From Brasenia schreberi (lineage: Eukaryota > Streptophyta > Magnoliopsida > Nymphaeales > Cabombaceae): a stretch of DNA of 64,000 bases. Where the stretch lies: the NCBI GenBank assembly GCA_036023115.1, contig JAYKKT010000086.1, positions 17,251,501 through 17,315,500 of the forward strand, written 5' to 3'. The stretch's first letter is position 1; each line of letters begins with the position of its first letter. The translations under genes and the position numbers were made by a program. Positions 27,677 through 39,945 of the stretch are shown one piece after another. The notes under the pieces are model-generated. The model made no database searches. It had not been told where the DNA came from and was given only the letters and a program-made list of their open reading frames with translations.

Positions 27677-27753
<77 letters not shown>

Positions 27754-28203
27754 CGGTTCTGAACAGGCTGGACAGTTCCAACCGGAACTGAAACCGAGTT
27801 AGGAACCAAATCCAGAACTGGAGATGATTCGGTTTGGTTTCAGTTCCAGTTTCTGCGGAAGTGGAATCGTACAGAAACTGGCGGTGTGGAGCCGCCTGTT
27901 TCATAATTTTTAAAATTTTTTTGTTAAATTTTTTTTGTTTTTAATATTTTCTTCTTCTGAACTGTTAAGAACCTATCACCGGTTCTGAACAGGCTGGACA
28001 GTTCCAACCGGAACTGAAACCGAGTTAGGAACCAAATCCAGAACTGGAGATGATTCGGTTCGGTTTCAGTTCCAGTTTCTGCGGAAGTGGAATCGCACAG
28101 AAACTGGCGGTGTGGAGCCGCCTGTTTCATAATTTTTTTTATTTTTTTTGTTAAAATTTAATTGTTTTTAATATTTTCTTCTTTTGAACTGTTAAGAACC
28201 TAA
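27612..28203. repeat. 226-bp tandem repeat with AT expansion
   Basis: Two full units (27751-27976 and 27977-~28203) each begin CACCGGTTCTGAACAGGCTG and end GAACTGTTAAGAACCTA. A 69-bp partial unit (27612-27680) is separated from the first full unit by (AT)n (27681-27750). Full units differ at few positions. The open frames inside them are by-products of the repeat. Confidence 0.92.
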
Positions 28204-29774
28204 ACCCAAACCAGAACTGGTGGTTCCAAACCGGCAATGGAATCAGTCGATCCCAGTTTGGTTCGGGTTCCCAGTTTCAAGCAATCCAGAACTGCCGATT
28301 TTCAACCGCCAGTGCCGGTTTACCCAGAACTGGCCATGTCTCAAGCAGCTCAATCAGCTACTATACAGTGGGTCTGAGTTTGAGTGAGGCACGAACCAGT
28401 ATCTGAAATCAATTTCTTACATTATAAAAGAGCGTGTCCAGGCACATCTTGTGTCTCCGTTGTAATGTGTCATGTCTACGTGTTTTGCGGTGTGCCTCCA
28501 TGTCGACTCTTGCCATGTCATATAAGTAACCTTTGGTTTGTGCTACGCTCACACTTAGTAGCCAACTGCTGAGATCGTTTAATTTTGCTGAGATGAGTTG
28601 CTAACATAGTCAGTGCCACTCCAATGTCATATTAATATATTTTACCTATTTGTGATGATGTGGCTGCTTATGTTGTTATGATATTGATATGTACAATGAC
28701 ATGGCTTTAGTCACTAAAATCAAGAACGATTATATGTTGGTTGCTAAATGTTAATGATGCATATTGACATGGTCGGTAAACCATAATCAAACTGGTTCGG
28801 GATCGGTTTCAATTACGGTTTTGGAACCATTGGTTTTAGGGTGGTTTACATTTCGATTCCATTACTGTTTTTGAGGCAATTTCCGTTCTAGTTCGAAAGC
28901 TGGTTCTTGTTTCGGTTCAAAGGTTGCCTTTAGGGTGGTTCCAATTCGGGCACAGTTCCAAGGGCAGTTTTTGTGTGTATCCTTTTATTTAATAATAAAT
29001 AAAAATATATATTAATGTCTCATATCATTATACATAAACTATGTAACAAAATCATATATTCATATTGACTTTGAAATACAAATATTACATTATATAAACA
29101 CATTTAACCTAAATTTTAACTATCACAAATTTATATTATTACATTTACAATCATACATACACGAGAAAAAACAAATAATTGGTTTTACCTTAATTCACTT
29201 ACTTTTTAATTAAGCCTCCTATGTTTCCTCTTGAGTAGAGGAATAAAAGCCGGGCAAGGGATTCGAGAAAATGGAAAACCTTTGGGTGGACACTTCTTAC
29301 CCGAAGTATGAACTTTAAACCTAATCATCAATATTGTTCTATCTTGCATTGTGTCAATACTAGTGGTACTTATACTATTTGCTCCTTCAATCGCAAAAAT
29401 AGCATTTTAGCAAGTAAAGATAAAGTAGGATAAGTATGCTCTTCCTATCATTTTAAAATAAAAAAAGTTTTTACCCTCATCATCTTCAAATTTATGAAGA
29501 TCATAATAAGTAGCAATATATAGCTTAAACTTAGTTAAAACCATAAATTTTGGATGCTTTCTAAGTCTTAAACTTAGTTAAAATATCACAAACCATAAAC
29601 AGCGGCTTTCCTTGCATTTCAACAAGAGAAGCAAGAGCGAACAAGCATATGAGGAAAAAATTGAGATGGGAGGCTAATATACTTAAATGACACAACAACT
29701 CTATAATAAAATAAAATTACTTGGAAAACCCCACAAAAGTGGGAGGAAAATCAGTATGTTATATCATTTTGCTT
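28204..29774. other. Non-coding DNA with AACCGG-type sequence
   Basis: 28,204-28,350 and 28,780-28,960 carry further degenerate AACCGG/GGTTCGGTTT-type sequence. No gene recognised. AT-rich beyond 28,980. Confidence 0.5.
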
Positions 29775-30197
29775 GAATGACCAAGTGAAAGATGTGAAAT
29801 TGAGAAATGACCATTCTCATTTTATAGGAATGACTATATTAGCCATCTAGTTGTTTCTCATGGAAGCGGTTATGGAGCAAATCCGTAACAGCCAGTCTGT
29901 TATGGATGTGCTCGGTGACCGATCGGATAAGAACTCCAAAAATGAAAAGCCCACCTTGTATATCCGGGAGGTTGAGCCAGACACTGCTCTATAAATACAG
30001 AGCAGTACACACAGATAGACACTCAATTCAAAAGAAAAACCTTCTTTGGAAAAACCGGATGTGTGAAAACCAGAAATCATACCTGAAACAGCTTCTACTT
30101 TTCGTCTTCTTCCATTTCAACTGCTGTGTAACTGAAAACTGTGACAAGTCGAAATCATCACAGGGAACAGCAGACTGAGCTTCGCCGGACCCTAGCA
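29775..30197 (+). repeat. Solo LTR, relative of the 26.5-kb LTR
   Basis: It has a TATA box CTATAAATACAGAGCAG (near 29,990) and ends GGACCCTAGCA at 30197. It shares many blocks with the reverse complement of the LTR at 26469-26895 (for example CAGATAGACACT after the TATA box, and AGCAAATCC(A/G)TAACAG before it). No primer site or internal region follows, so it is probably a solo LTR. The left end is approximate. Confidence 0.65.
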
Positions 30198-31318
30198 TTC
30201 ATGGCAGGCCCTTATAAGACTGAAGTGAACTCTATCATGAGATCCAAGTTTTTCAGATACACAAACCGAACTTGGACATTTCCGTGGGTTGATTCTTCAT
30301 GTCTTGAAACTAGTTGGACTATAATGTCATCCAGTAAACAGTAGAGAATAATAGTTGAAAAGATTTTGAATATGATTCCAGCACAACTGCCAGATATTAT
30401 TCGGGAAATTTGATAACGAAAGTTCTATGCTCTAATTAATCTGTTTCATTTCCATGTTTTCCCTCTTCTAATTTATTGCAAAACGAATTCCCCGAATGCG
30501 AAAGGATATTTAAAAGCAGCGAGCCTGACAATGGATGAACAGATGCTTGATCCTCTGCAATTGGCAATGATGTGACTCTCCTCAGCATATGTCCGTCCAC
30601 TCTGTAGGACATTATTGGTTTTAAGAATCAGTACAAATGATTAGATGCAGGAACTAGTTCACTTTGTACTACTGTCATTACTGTCTTCAAAGATACAAAG
30701 GTTTGATCTATTATAATATAGACATCAATCGTCCTCCTACGTTGTCATTCCCTACAGTGGTTCCAATCTTTCGAATGAGTACTATTCTCGTCTCCTATAT
30801 TTAGAATATGACTATCATAAGAATTTCATTGGGGTATATTCCCAGTTCGAAGATGAAGTCATTGTTTTCAGAAATTAGCGTCTCTCTATGTGTGTGTGTG
30901 CGTGCGCGTGGAAAGGAACGCACATCCTTGTTTAAAAACCTTCTCTGAGGTCTGTGTGTGTGTGGGGCGCCTGACTGCCGAATAAGCCTGCAATTTGGAT
31001 CAGAGATATATGGGTTGTGCTGACTCTGGATCAGTCTAAAGAGAGGAAAAGTCTTAATTGATATCATTCATGTTCAAACCGGTGAACTGGTTATGAGTAC
31101 AGTTGGCATCATTATCCAAAATGATTCCCCCAAGAAAATAAGAAATGTTAAGGAAGATTGGAAGAAAACACTTCATTAAGAAATGTTAAGGAACATGCCG
31201 TCATACTTTGTTGGTTGATAAAATCATCTTCAGCTGGACATCAATCACTTAGTCAAGAACGTGCTTCGTATGAATCCATCTCATTAATCGGACTTTTTTT
31301 GCAAAATTTGCATATATA
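30198..31318. other. Non-coding DNA
   Basis: No gene or element recognised. A short (GT)n-rich patch lies near 30,890-30,965. Confidence 0.5.
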
Positions 31319-34213
31319 AGTTTTAGCTATGTGGTAGGGTACCGTACCGGTATCCGGTACAAGTATAGGTACAAAGTACTTAATTTTTTAAAAAACTAAG
31401 GTACAGGTACGCCACTATTAAAAAGCATAAAAAAAATAAATTTACATAATATATATATATATACACACAATTATATAGAGCATTCTAGTGTTTGAGAATA
31501 ATTCTATTCTAACTATGAGAATGTCATTTATATTTTTCTTCAAAGTAAGAACAATTAAACAGCTTACCCAAACATCCAAGCCATCTACAAATTTTCTACC
31601 AATACAAATTGCTATCGGTTCACTAGACAAGATAATCTTAAAGCAAATGCCAACTGGTTGAATTTTCAATATAATTTCTGTCGAGTAATATGAACAAACA
31701 TTTTTTTAAAATAACAATAATTGCAATAAGAACAACCAAATATGTCAAAATTGACTCCTCACCTGAAACTTCATTGTCCAACCTTTTGTCCGATCGCATC
31801 ATAAAACATGCAAACACGCGTGTATATATATAGTTCTCTCATAGGAGGATTGTCCGATCGCCTTGACTGGCGACAAGGAATGGCATTGAACGATCTACAT
31901 CCTCGAGGAGATCCTGTGTGTGTTAAAATTTCACATTAACAAGACCTTGTGGCATAGAACTGAAACATATTCTTGGTAACTTTCGAAAGGTGCACAACAG
32001 TAAGAATTATGATCATCCAGTGCAGTTGTTGTTTGCTTCTCAACCCAAGTACCACAGACACTTTACTCTTTGTTGGAAGGCATATGCTAGTCTTTTGAGG
32101 TTCAATACTTACAAGTCACAATATATACTGTAAAGATCCAGTAGATGAAAGATAAGGTCACTGTGTTCCTTCTTTCTTTATCTATGAGCTACACGTATTA
32201 GATACACTAAGAACCATCTACGTATTAGATACACTAACAACCAGCTGCCGAAGGAAGTTTCCGATGCCTCAAAAACCAATCTGCGAATGCGAAACATGAA
32301 GTACATGAGAAATATTTTATGAAGTCCAAACGTAGACAACATAATGCATACCCAAACATACCTTAGTAGTTGAAATTTTGCCCAGGCTCTTGCTTAGGCT
32401 GCCTGGTAGGGTGGGGTTGGTGGAGGGTGTGCATGAATCTTAAGGCATAAAGTGTAGCTCCTTAGATCACTTAAACGATTAAGTGGACTGCGATTACAGT
32501 TTTTCAAGTATCATTAGATGTTGAAGGTTTTCACACTCAGGAAGCATCACAATTTTTCTCATCCCTAACTAACTTTGACGGTTCAATCTAAGTTAAACAT
32601 GTGCCTTGATATCTTCTTTATTCGGATGAATGTTGATTGATCCATCCGAAAGACCCTACTAGGCTATCGCCGCACATATGCACACACAGAAACACGCACA
32701 CAATCTGTGTTGCCCTGAAGGAACATGAACATTGATATTTTTTGTAACATTGTGTCAAGTCCAAAGCAAGAGACGTGCTCTTATTTCACTTCATGGAAGG
32801 AATACGTGACAATATATTTCAGTGGGAGTATGTAACTCAATGTGTATGACCCACCTCACAGGAATGCACATTCTGGAACTCCTTAGGGATGAGTAGAGCT
32901 GGAGTTGTTTTATAAGTGCAGTCAAAGCGCACAGTAAGGGGAGGGAACTGTGAGAAGAATGGAACAAAAAGAGTTCCCTTGGGTGCCTTCCTCTGCTCTT
33001 TGATGCTCAATTCCTCTCCCACAAACCACACTTAGAATTACAAAAGATTAATTGAACAAGTTGTTTCAATCATCTATTAATTGTATTTAGAACATGAATC
33101 TAAAATGTATTACCTTGTAGTCATAATAGCTAGCGAGATCAAGATGATTATGGAGGTCAACTGGGATCTTAGACTTGAGTACTTGAAGCTCATCTTCTGT
33201 AGGTGTAAGAATCTGCACCACATTCCGAAAGGTACATAAGTGAGACAAAAAAAAATCCTTGACATAATTGGAAACATGTCATCATATTAGTAGAATTATG
33301 TGCTCTATCAAAAGTAAAACTCCACCTATGGTGTGGTTTCTCCCTCGGCCCCAGGCCTGAAGGAGGAGGGTTGCTATCAATAACCTCATTGATATATTTT
33401 ACCATTGAAATTGTGTTCCAATTCCCAAGAAAGTCCTTTTGTTTTTACTTTTTGGAATTTATGGAACATCTAGAGCCTAACATTCAAAAAGGGAGAGAGA
33501 GAGAGAGGAGCTTGCTTGATTGACTTGGTGAAGTTGCAATTGATTCTTAATGATTTTTTTGCTATCTGGAAAATGGGGTCATCAAGTTTAGCAGAGAGCA
33601 GACCTTACTGGACTTTGAAATAGTAGGTAGTTGGGTCAACAATCAATCTGGTTTTAGTACTCAAATAAGGACTTCACCTTGGTGCCGAGCTTGCACAAAG
33701 CATGGATAACAGGACAACCAGTTTTAGTGAGCCTTCCGCACACCATAACCTCCTTCTCTCCTTGGGGGATGTTATTCATCACAGCCGCAACAACCAAAGA
33801 GCTACCATCGACCACCTTCACCTTCATCTTCTCCATGTCATCCAAGTAAATCTTGCCATTTTCGTTCAGCTCCTCGCTCTAGTCATACAGATAAAATCAA
33901 GAGCAGAGAGAGGGAAATGGGGTAGAAAAGAGAGAGAGATCGGAGTAGAACAGAGAGAGGGGAGGGTAGAGCACAAAAGAGATCGGGGTAGAGCAAAGAG
34001 AGATCGTCTAGGCTTAAATTTTTTTTTGGATCGGGTACGGGTTAACTCGAATCCAATACGGGTACTGGACGTGCCCAGATTGGTACGCATATAGATACAC
34101 ACCTACACGTACCGGTACATCAGTATCGGTATGTACCCCACATATCGATATGCATACCCATACCGGGTACGTACCGAATACGGGTACCTCATCCGTGCAT
34201 CATAGAGTTTTAG
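31319..34213. mobile_element. hAT-like element carrying CER1-like exons
   Basis: The element is 31327-34205 (2,879 bp), flanked by identical 8-bp copies AGTTTTAG at 31319-31326 and 34206-34213. Its ends, read inward, are CTATGTGGTAGGG and CTATGATGCACGG, matching at 9 of 13 positions. Both subterminal regions are dense in GGTACC/GGTACCGG words (31,340-31,400 and 34,030-34,190), as is common next to hAT termini. No transposase is visible, so it would need one in trans. Inside, at 32.8-33.9 kb, are three exons with introns of a CER1-like gene. A two-unit GA-rich repeat (33,900-34,010) lies between the gene fragment and the right end. The structure is that of a gene-capturing (Pack-type) element. 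Confidence 0.7.
32855..33878 (-). pseudogene. CER1-like (aldehyde decarbonylase family) gene fragment
   Basis: Three consecutive exons on the minus strand: 33878-33678, 33212-33114 and 33030-32855, with GT donors and AG acceptors. They encode EELNENGKIYLDDMEK..VKVVDGSS, then ILTPTEDELQVLKSKIPVDL, then VGEELSIKEQRKAPKGTLFV..PALLIPKEF..VHSCE. These are the successive C-terminal blocks of plant CER1-type proteins, membrane enzymes of cuticular alkane synthesis in the ER. The N-terminal membrane and His-box part and the final exon (normally following HSCE) are absent. The AG before the third exon leaves the reading frame off by one base. It is therefore a captured, broken fragment, not a working gene. 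The family assignment is from motif memory; I am fairly sure of it. Confidence 0.75.
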
Positions 34214-35672
34214 CAATTGAGGTCTACGTCCTGTCGTCATTCCTTCCAATTTTACAATGAAGCCATAGAATTCTAGAAGCTGTCACGACATCTATATATA
34301 TTGCCCTTTTGTAACATAATAAGAAAGGTAGATATAGTTCTAATACGGAATTAGCTAAATTGGAGATGATGTTTTGGAGGAATATAATCAGTAAGGGCCT
34401 CCCTAGCACAACTTACCTTTCAACAACAACAAGAAATGAGAAATCTCTACCATTTAAAAAAGAATGCTGATATATTGCCTCTTCGAGTCCGCAAAGGACA
34501 AACTCTTGAACGTTAGATAGCCCAAAGGATTTATGTCATTTTGATGAATTGAAGCTGCAGGAATTTGCCAGACAACTTTGGTCAGATGCTATTGTTCTTT
34601 TCCATTTGCCCTTACTATTCCAGATTCACTTAAGCACCCACCCTTAAACATTAGGCAGCAAAGAGAAAGCACAACAAATAGAATTGTGACGTTCATACTT
34701 TGTTACGGCTATCTAGGGGGCGAAACGCTATGCCTCTCGGTGTGCTGTGACCCACAGTATCCCCATGGGGTGTGCTGTGCATACTGTGAGAAGGCCTCGG
34801 CTTACCATGGTTTGATACCTGTAGCAGTGTCCGTTCATGCGGCCGCCCCGCAAAGAATGCTACAGCATGAGCTCCGTGCAGCCCGGGTCTTTACGGGTCG
34901 CAACATGACGCCCCCAGTGGTTTTAACACTAACCGGCCACACCAGCCCGTGTGGTGCCATGTTTAAGTCTTGTGGGCTCGGGCCCTCACAGCACCATTTT
35001 CATGAGGTAGTGCTTCTATGCAAGACGGTTCCGACCGCAGAACTCCAAATGTGGTATAAGAAAAGAATGTGGCTCATATACATGTCCACGCAAAGAGCAA
35101 CTTCCGATGGCTCCAGTTACATATGGACGTATTCTGTGTTCTAAATTAGAAAATGTGACCTATCACATCATGTCCATGCGAACTATGCTTCCTTATCGAT
35201 GAAGAATCTAGTAAATCAGTTGAACTAAGTCTCAATATATGCAATAACAGCAAATTAAAAAAATCTGAGTCACAGGAATTGATAGGTCCTCTTGGGTTAA
35301 ATAATTTGCAAAGAAACAAAGGCAATTGGGAGTTTTAACCTTCTTGCGTTTGCCTGCATTTGGTGAAATGCGAATGAAGAATTAATATTAAGAGTCAAAC
35401 TGCAGCTTGTCCATTACTATCACCCCGGAGATAGCACTTCGAACAAAGCCAGTAATGTATGTGACGCATCATTACACTTCTAAACAAATGAACCATTTGA
35501 CTAGATTAAATAGATTTTATTTATATAATTTTGTAAAGAATTTCACGTCTTCTAGCAAACTAATAAAGGTCTACTCCGTTCTATTTTCATGTTGACCAAA
35601 TTATATTATATAAATAAAAATTTAATTTTATTGAATAATTGAGTTATTTTAAGGGAAAAGACAATTACAACC
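34214..35672. other. Intergenic DNA with a GC-rich island
   Basis: 34,690-34,990 is clearly more GC-rich than its surroundings and holds an open frame (34578-35144, 188 codons, beginning with TTG) rich in Cys and Pro that matches nothing I know. It may be part of an LTR or a foreign or older sequence. The rest shows nothing recognisable. Confidence 0.4.
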
Positions 35673-36050
35673 TGTTGATGCTGAAAATCAGGAGACGTGA
35701 TACGTACCCGAGGAGTCTCAAAGAAGAAGTCGGTTTAAGTCCACGATATAGAAAAATGTCAGGACAGAGATAATAGTAGTGACAGTTGGTGCCAAATAGA
35801 GACCCACACTGATCATTGCGGTATAAAGGAAGTTATTAGAAAATGTGCGAATGATAATGAATGATGGATTCAACTGTTACTGTCTCGAGAAGCTTACAAT
35901 TAGTGGTTGAACTAATCGAGCTAGAGGACATCAACATCATCAACTCTTTTATTCTCTAACTTAGCCTTATATTCAACGTGATAGTGTTTTTCGTTGCTTC
36001 ACAAATTGTGTTGTTGACTGTTGCTTGCTCGAGTACATGGTATCAACAAC
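35673..36050 (+). mobile_element. Orphan LTR with primer-binding site
   Basis: The LTR 35673-36037 (365 bp) starts TGTTGATGCTG and ends GAGTACA. TGGTATCAACAACG follows at once, a plant initiator-Met-type primer site. This is the left LTR of a + strand element, probably copia by LTR size. No convincing gag or pol follows. A 20-bp match to the LTR start recurs at 39641 (TGTTGATGCCGAAAATCAGA) and may be the remnant of the right LTR. Confidence 0.55.
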
Positions 36051-37260
36051 GTCGGAAGTCGGATTCAAGCATACTCACGTTCGTCACCTAAATCTTATAA
36101 GATTTCTCCTTTAATAACACCTCACGTTACCACCAATGGGTTTCTGCAAGGGCATCAGAAGCGACAACACAACCAAATCTCTCTTAACGGGCATGGGAAC
36201 TGAACGCTTGCATGTCTTGCTAGAAAATTGCACGCCGGAGGTGTAAAGGAATTTTATAATGTACAAGGCACTAGAGTTCGTTGTCGGCGCATCATGCGGT
36301 CATCTGCTGCTGTGAGTGCATTTTTAAATTAAGAGGAAGTTTTCTTCAGGTGTTGGAGACAAGAGGTAAGTTCATGATGAATGGTGCCTCTTAAATGCTC
36401 CATGGGTGGCGATGATGTTTGAGATGAAATGCATTGACTATTTCAAGGGGTTCACGGGGCTCCGTTGCATTCACTATTCGTCACTAAATAAACCTAAAGG
36501 TTCTAATCGCCGTGCCTTGAAGATCTGCCTATTGCTGGGGCTGGCTGAGTGAGCAATGTTCTCCTGTTTGAGAGTGTCTTACCTTTAGTGACTCAACAAG
36601 ATTTTCATGAAGGAAAATAAACAGAAGGTAATGCAGAATGTCCTCAAGGCACGTTGGTTAGTTACTTTTGAGTTTATTTGTTGCCCTTCACAGTAAATTT
36701 TTCCATGCACCTAGTGATTGATTTCATTCTATAATGAACAGCACTTGTTTCGCCTTGCACTGTGCAACCATAGAGATTAGTGTTGTAGATAGAACTATAA
36801 TTCTCTAAGGTTCTTTATGTCACATGAACTTCATGCAACTTGAACCACCTATTTTGATTAATTCCATAACATGCATAATCTTCTTGGGATGTACGTAAGA
36901 CATACAGATAGATGGTGAAAAGAGTCGCACACTTTATTATGTTTTCTCCTACAAGAGACAACTCTTTAACCGGAGAGGCACAACCATTCATTGAATGATT
37001 CTTTATCAAAACATGCATCTATTCAAAAGAATCATACATTACCATTCCATGGTTGCTGTCAATTCGAACTATTTTGGAAATAAATTTATCCAATACACCA
37101 TCTCTCTAACGTTAACTTCTGGAAATTGTGATTTATATCTTCTAGGTGCTGATTTTGCAAGTAAAGTGCCTATTTATTCTTCAAGCACTCTAAGGAAAAC
37201 CTATTTCATCAATAAGCCAATAACAATAACTACCTTTACTTATGATGATTTTTTTGGTGA
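36051..37260. other. Non-coding DNA
   Basis: Possible decayed interior of the element starting at 35.7 kb. No recognisable domains. Confidence 0.4.
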
Positions 37261-37480
37261 AGTTCCCCCCTCTTGTGGGCTTCAAGTTTGGGTCATGCTC
37301 TAGATCCAGTTAGCTTTATGTCATGTCCTAATGAGAATCTAACATGCTCTTATAGGGCACTCACATGGTGACTCCTCGTAGGGTACGTGTTATGTCCTTT
37401 ATATGGTCCCATAAATGTCTCACATTCTGAACTTATGTACTAAGAACGTGACTTATACAAATGTCGAGGTATATGCATGT
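37261..37480 (+). repeat. Direct repeat, left copy
   Basis: Starts near TTCCCCCCTCTTG and ends near ACTTATACAAATGTCGAGGTA. It shares most of its length with 38412-38667 in the same orientation, with several small indels. The nature is unknown; it could be short LTRs of a non-autonomous (TRIM-like) element about 1.4 kb long, or an old duplication. Confidence 0.7.
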
Positions 37481-38411
37481 GGTCCCATACATGGTGATCA
37501 TTCTAGAGCTGCTAATGTGGTAGTTCTAAACAATGTTGTAAAAATTGTGTCATGCAATACGATACGATACATAGAATGATACAATTCAGGTATATGCATT
37601 ATATTTAAACAATTATGAAGTCGTATTGTATGAGTCTACATTGATTTTTTTTACCATATAAACCTAAAAGCCATAGTTTTACGGGTGTTTTGTTGGCCCT
37701 AAAGGTTTTCTTACATCCCATGTTTGTTCTCAAACCCTTTTTTTATCTTTCATTTGTTTGATTTCATGGAAAAATCACCAGATTTTTTGTGGAACTCGTA
37801 AAAATCCATAGTTCATTTGTAAAATCCATTTCATACTCCTTTTCATTCCTAATCCCTTTTCACTTGATTTTTCACTAGGAAAATTTGGAGTTCTCATATA
37901 TTTCAAGTTCCTTCACTTTTTAAAGCTCTTTTCTTATTGTGGTTTATTTTTGTTCAACTTTATGGCATTCAATCTATTTGATTAGCATAAAAGTACTACA
38001 ATGAAGTGAGTGAAGGTAATAGGCTTGTAAATAGTTGCATGCTTTGTAATAAGGTTAGCTATATAAGTATTTTCCGTATGAAAATCTATATGTGGGAACT
38101 AAAAGAGATGCAAATGCTTGTACCTTATGCCCGAAGTTGTAAAGTATGAAATGTAATAAGTTTTGGAGGGTATACAAGAATGAAAAAGATTACAACAGAG
38201 AGAGAACAAAAATAGACTGTTGGAATATCTCTAAGCATTTTGAAATACTTCTCAAGAGATATATAGGGAGGATACTTCTCGAGAGAGATATAAGGAAGAA
38301 GCTATGGCTGAGGAGTGGGAGTTGGAGACACCTGAGTAGACAAGCAGACGACAGGAAATAGGAAGAATGTAGATTATAGTGACAATAGCAATGAAGTTTT
38401 TTTTTTTGTAA
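37481..38411. other. Interior between the direct repeats
   Basis: No coding domain, primer site or polypurine tract recognised. Confidence 0.4.
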
Positions 38412-38667
38412 AATTCCCCCCTCTTGTTCCCTCCCTTGTAAGGTTTTGGGTTTCAAGTTTTGATCATACTCTAGATCTACTTAGCTTTTAGGTTATGTCC
38501 TAATGGGGATGTGAAATGCCCTTATAGGGCACTCATATGGTGTCCTCGTGGGGTACGTGTTATTTTCTTTTTGTAGGGCACACGTTGAATGTGGAAAGAA
38601 AATGTCTCACATTATTCTTATGTACTAAGCACGTGACTTATACAAATATCGAGGTAACGTGCATACA
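38412..38667 (+). repeat. Direct repeat, right copy
   Basis: Partner of 37261-37480. Shared blocks include TTATGTACTAAG(A/C)ACGTGAC and CTTATAGGGCACTCA(C/T)ATGG. Confidence 0.7.
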
Positions 38668-39734
38668 TCTATTTCTAGGTGTGTAATTCCATTTGGTCAA
38701 ATTTGAGAGTTCCGAGTTTGGGTTCTGATTCCATGGATATTGGATTTTGGATCTTTCGGCTTTTGTCATATCTTTGGTATGAATTTGATCCAGTTGCACT
38801 GGGGGTTATATCTTGCTCACGTGCTTGGCGTGTTGGAGTCCAACATATGCCAACATTCTTTGGAATGCTATGTCAAAATATACAGCTTTTGATATGTCCA
38901 AGTATATTTAGATTGGATGAAACTAGAGCTTGGGGAAGACCCATTTACAAACTAGTTTAATGTTTGGATTGCGTTGGTAAGTTTCAATCTAACTTTTCGT
39001 TCTCAGCTTTGGTACATTCAGGTTTATTTGGTTGGACTTATTTGGATTTAATTTTTATTTTGAATCAAATTCAGCTATTTAAGATCCTCTTTTTTGGATC
39101 TAATCTCTATTTTGGTCAGTTTTTGTTTTTTTTCTGTTTTTCTGGAGTGTTGGGACTACTGGACAACGAGCTAACTAAAGGTATGTACCGAAGTCTTTGG
39201 TTATGGATCTTGAGCTATATTGGAATTGGCGAATTCTCACTTTCGTGTACAATTGCTTCTGTGGTCATTCTGAATATGAAAGAACTTATTAAACTGATTT
39301 AAGAACACTCTGGTGTTGATAATGGTAGACGAGGCTTTGAGAATTACTAAAGGTGCCTTTTGTTCGTGTGAGAAAAGATCACGACATGAAGTCTTTCACG
39401 TTGGATTGTGGGAGAGTAGCTAGTGAAGTCGTCCAAATATTCATGAACTAATTGCTGTCAATTAGTATGGTACTCGGGCGAGTTGCGTGCCTGACTAATA
39501 TGAGCCAATACAAGAGCCTGTTGCTGATTAGTGTAGAAACCTAAAAGTAATCCGTGCGGGTGAGTTATTTGAAATAATAAATATGAAAAAGTTACTGACT
39601 TTGAGAACTAGTGACTAATGTGTAAGTGTAAAATCGTGGTTGTTGATGCCGAAAATCAGACACATCACCCAATGCTGGCCCTAGATGGAAACTCGAGGGA
39701 CACAATATTCATGATAATTACAGCTTTTTAGAAA
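38668..39734. other. Unrecognised open-frame region
   Basis: Two adjacent frames (38679-38960 and 38964-39302) are open for about 600 bp but match no family I know. They are hydrophobic and aromatic-rich and may be chance or old element sequence. Confidence 0.2.
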
Positions 39735-39945
39735 GTAACAACGACTACAACAGCTAAGCCTTTTCCCATACTAGACGGGGTCGGCTACATAAATTCTTTG
39801 TTTCTACATATTTCTATCGTGCGCGTCATGTTAGCAGTTAACTCACAATAAACTAGATCATTCTTTATTGTTTTTTTCCAACACTTTTGTGGTCGTCCTC
39901 TAGCTCTCTTTTTTATCCCAACGCTTGTGTCCACAATCTGAAAAA
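39735..39945 (-). mobile_element. 5'-truncated RTE LINE copy
   Basis: It matches the 3' end of the RTE at 42.7 kb: a CAAC-rich tail, CTAAGCCTTTTCCCATACT, GGGGTCGGC, and the C-terminal codons read on the minus strand as RARGRPQKCWKKTIKNDL. The remainder of the element is missing, as expected of aborted reverse transcription. Confidence 0.8.

Noticed and set aside
27473..28345. hAT element from TAGGGATGGCAAT to GGCCATGTCT
   Set aside because: The second end matches poorly and no 8-bp target duplication exists.
32837..33845. Functional CER1 gene
   Set aside because: Only three C-terminal exons are present, the frame breaks at the third exon, and the N-terminal half and last exon are missing.
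39641..39665. Right LTR of the element starting at 35673
   Set aside because: The match is only about 20 bp and stops; kept as a possibility only.
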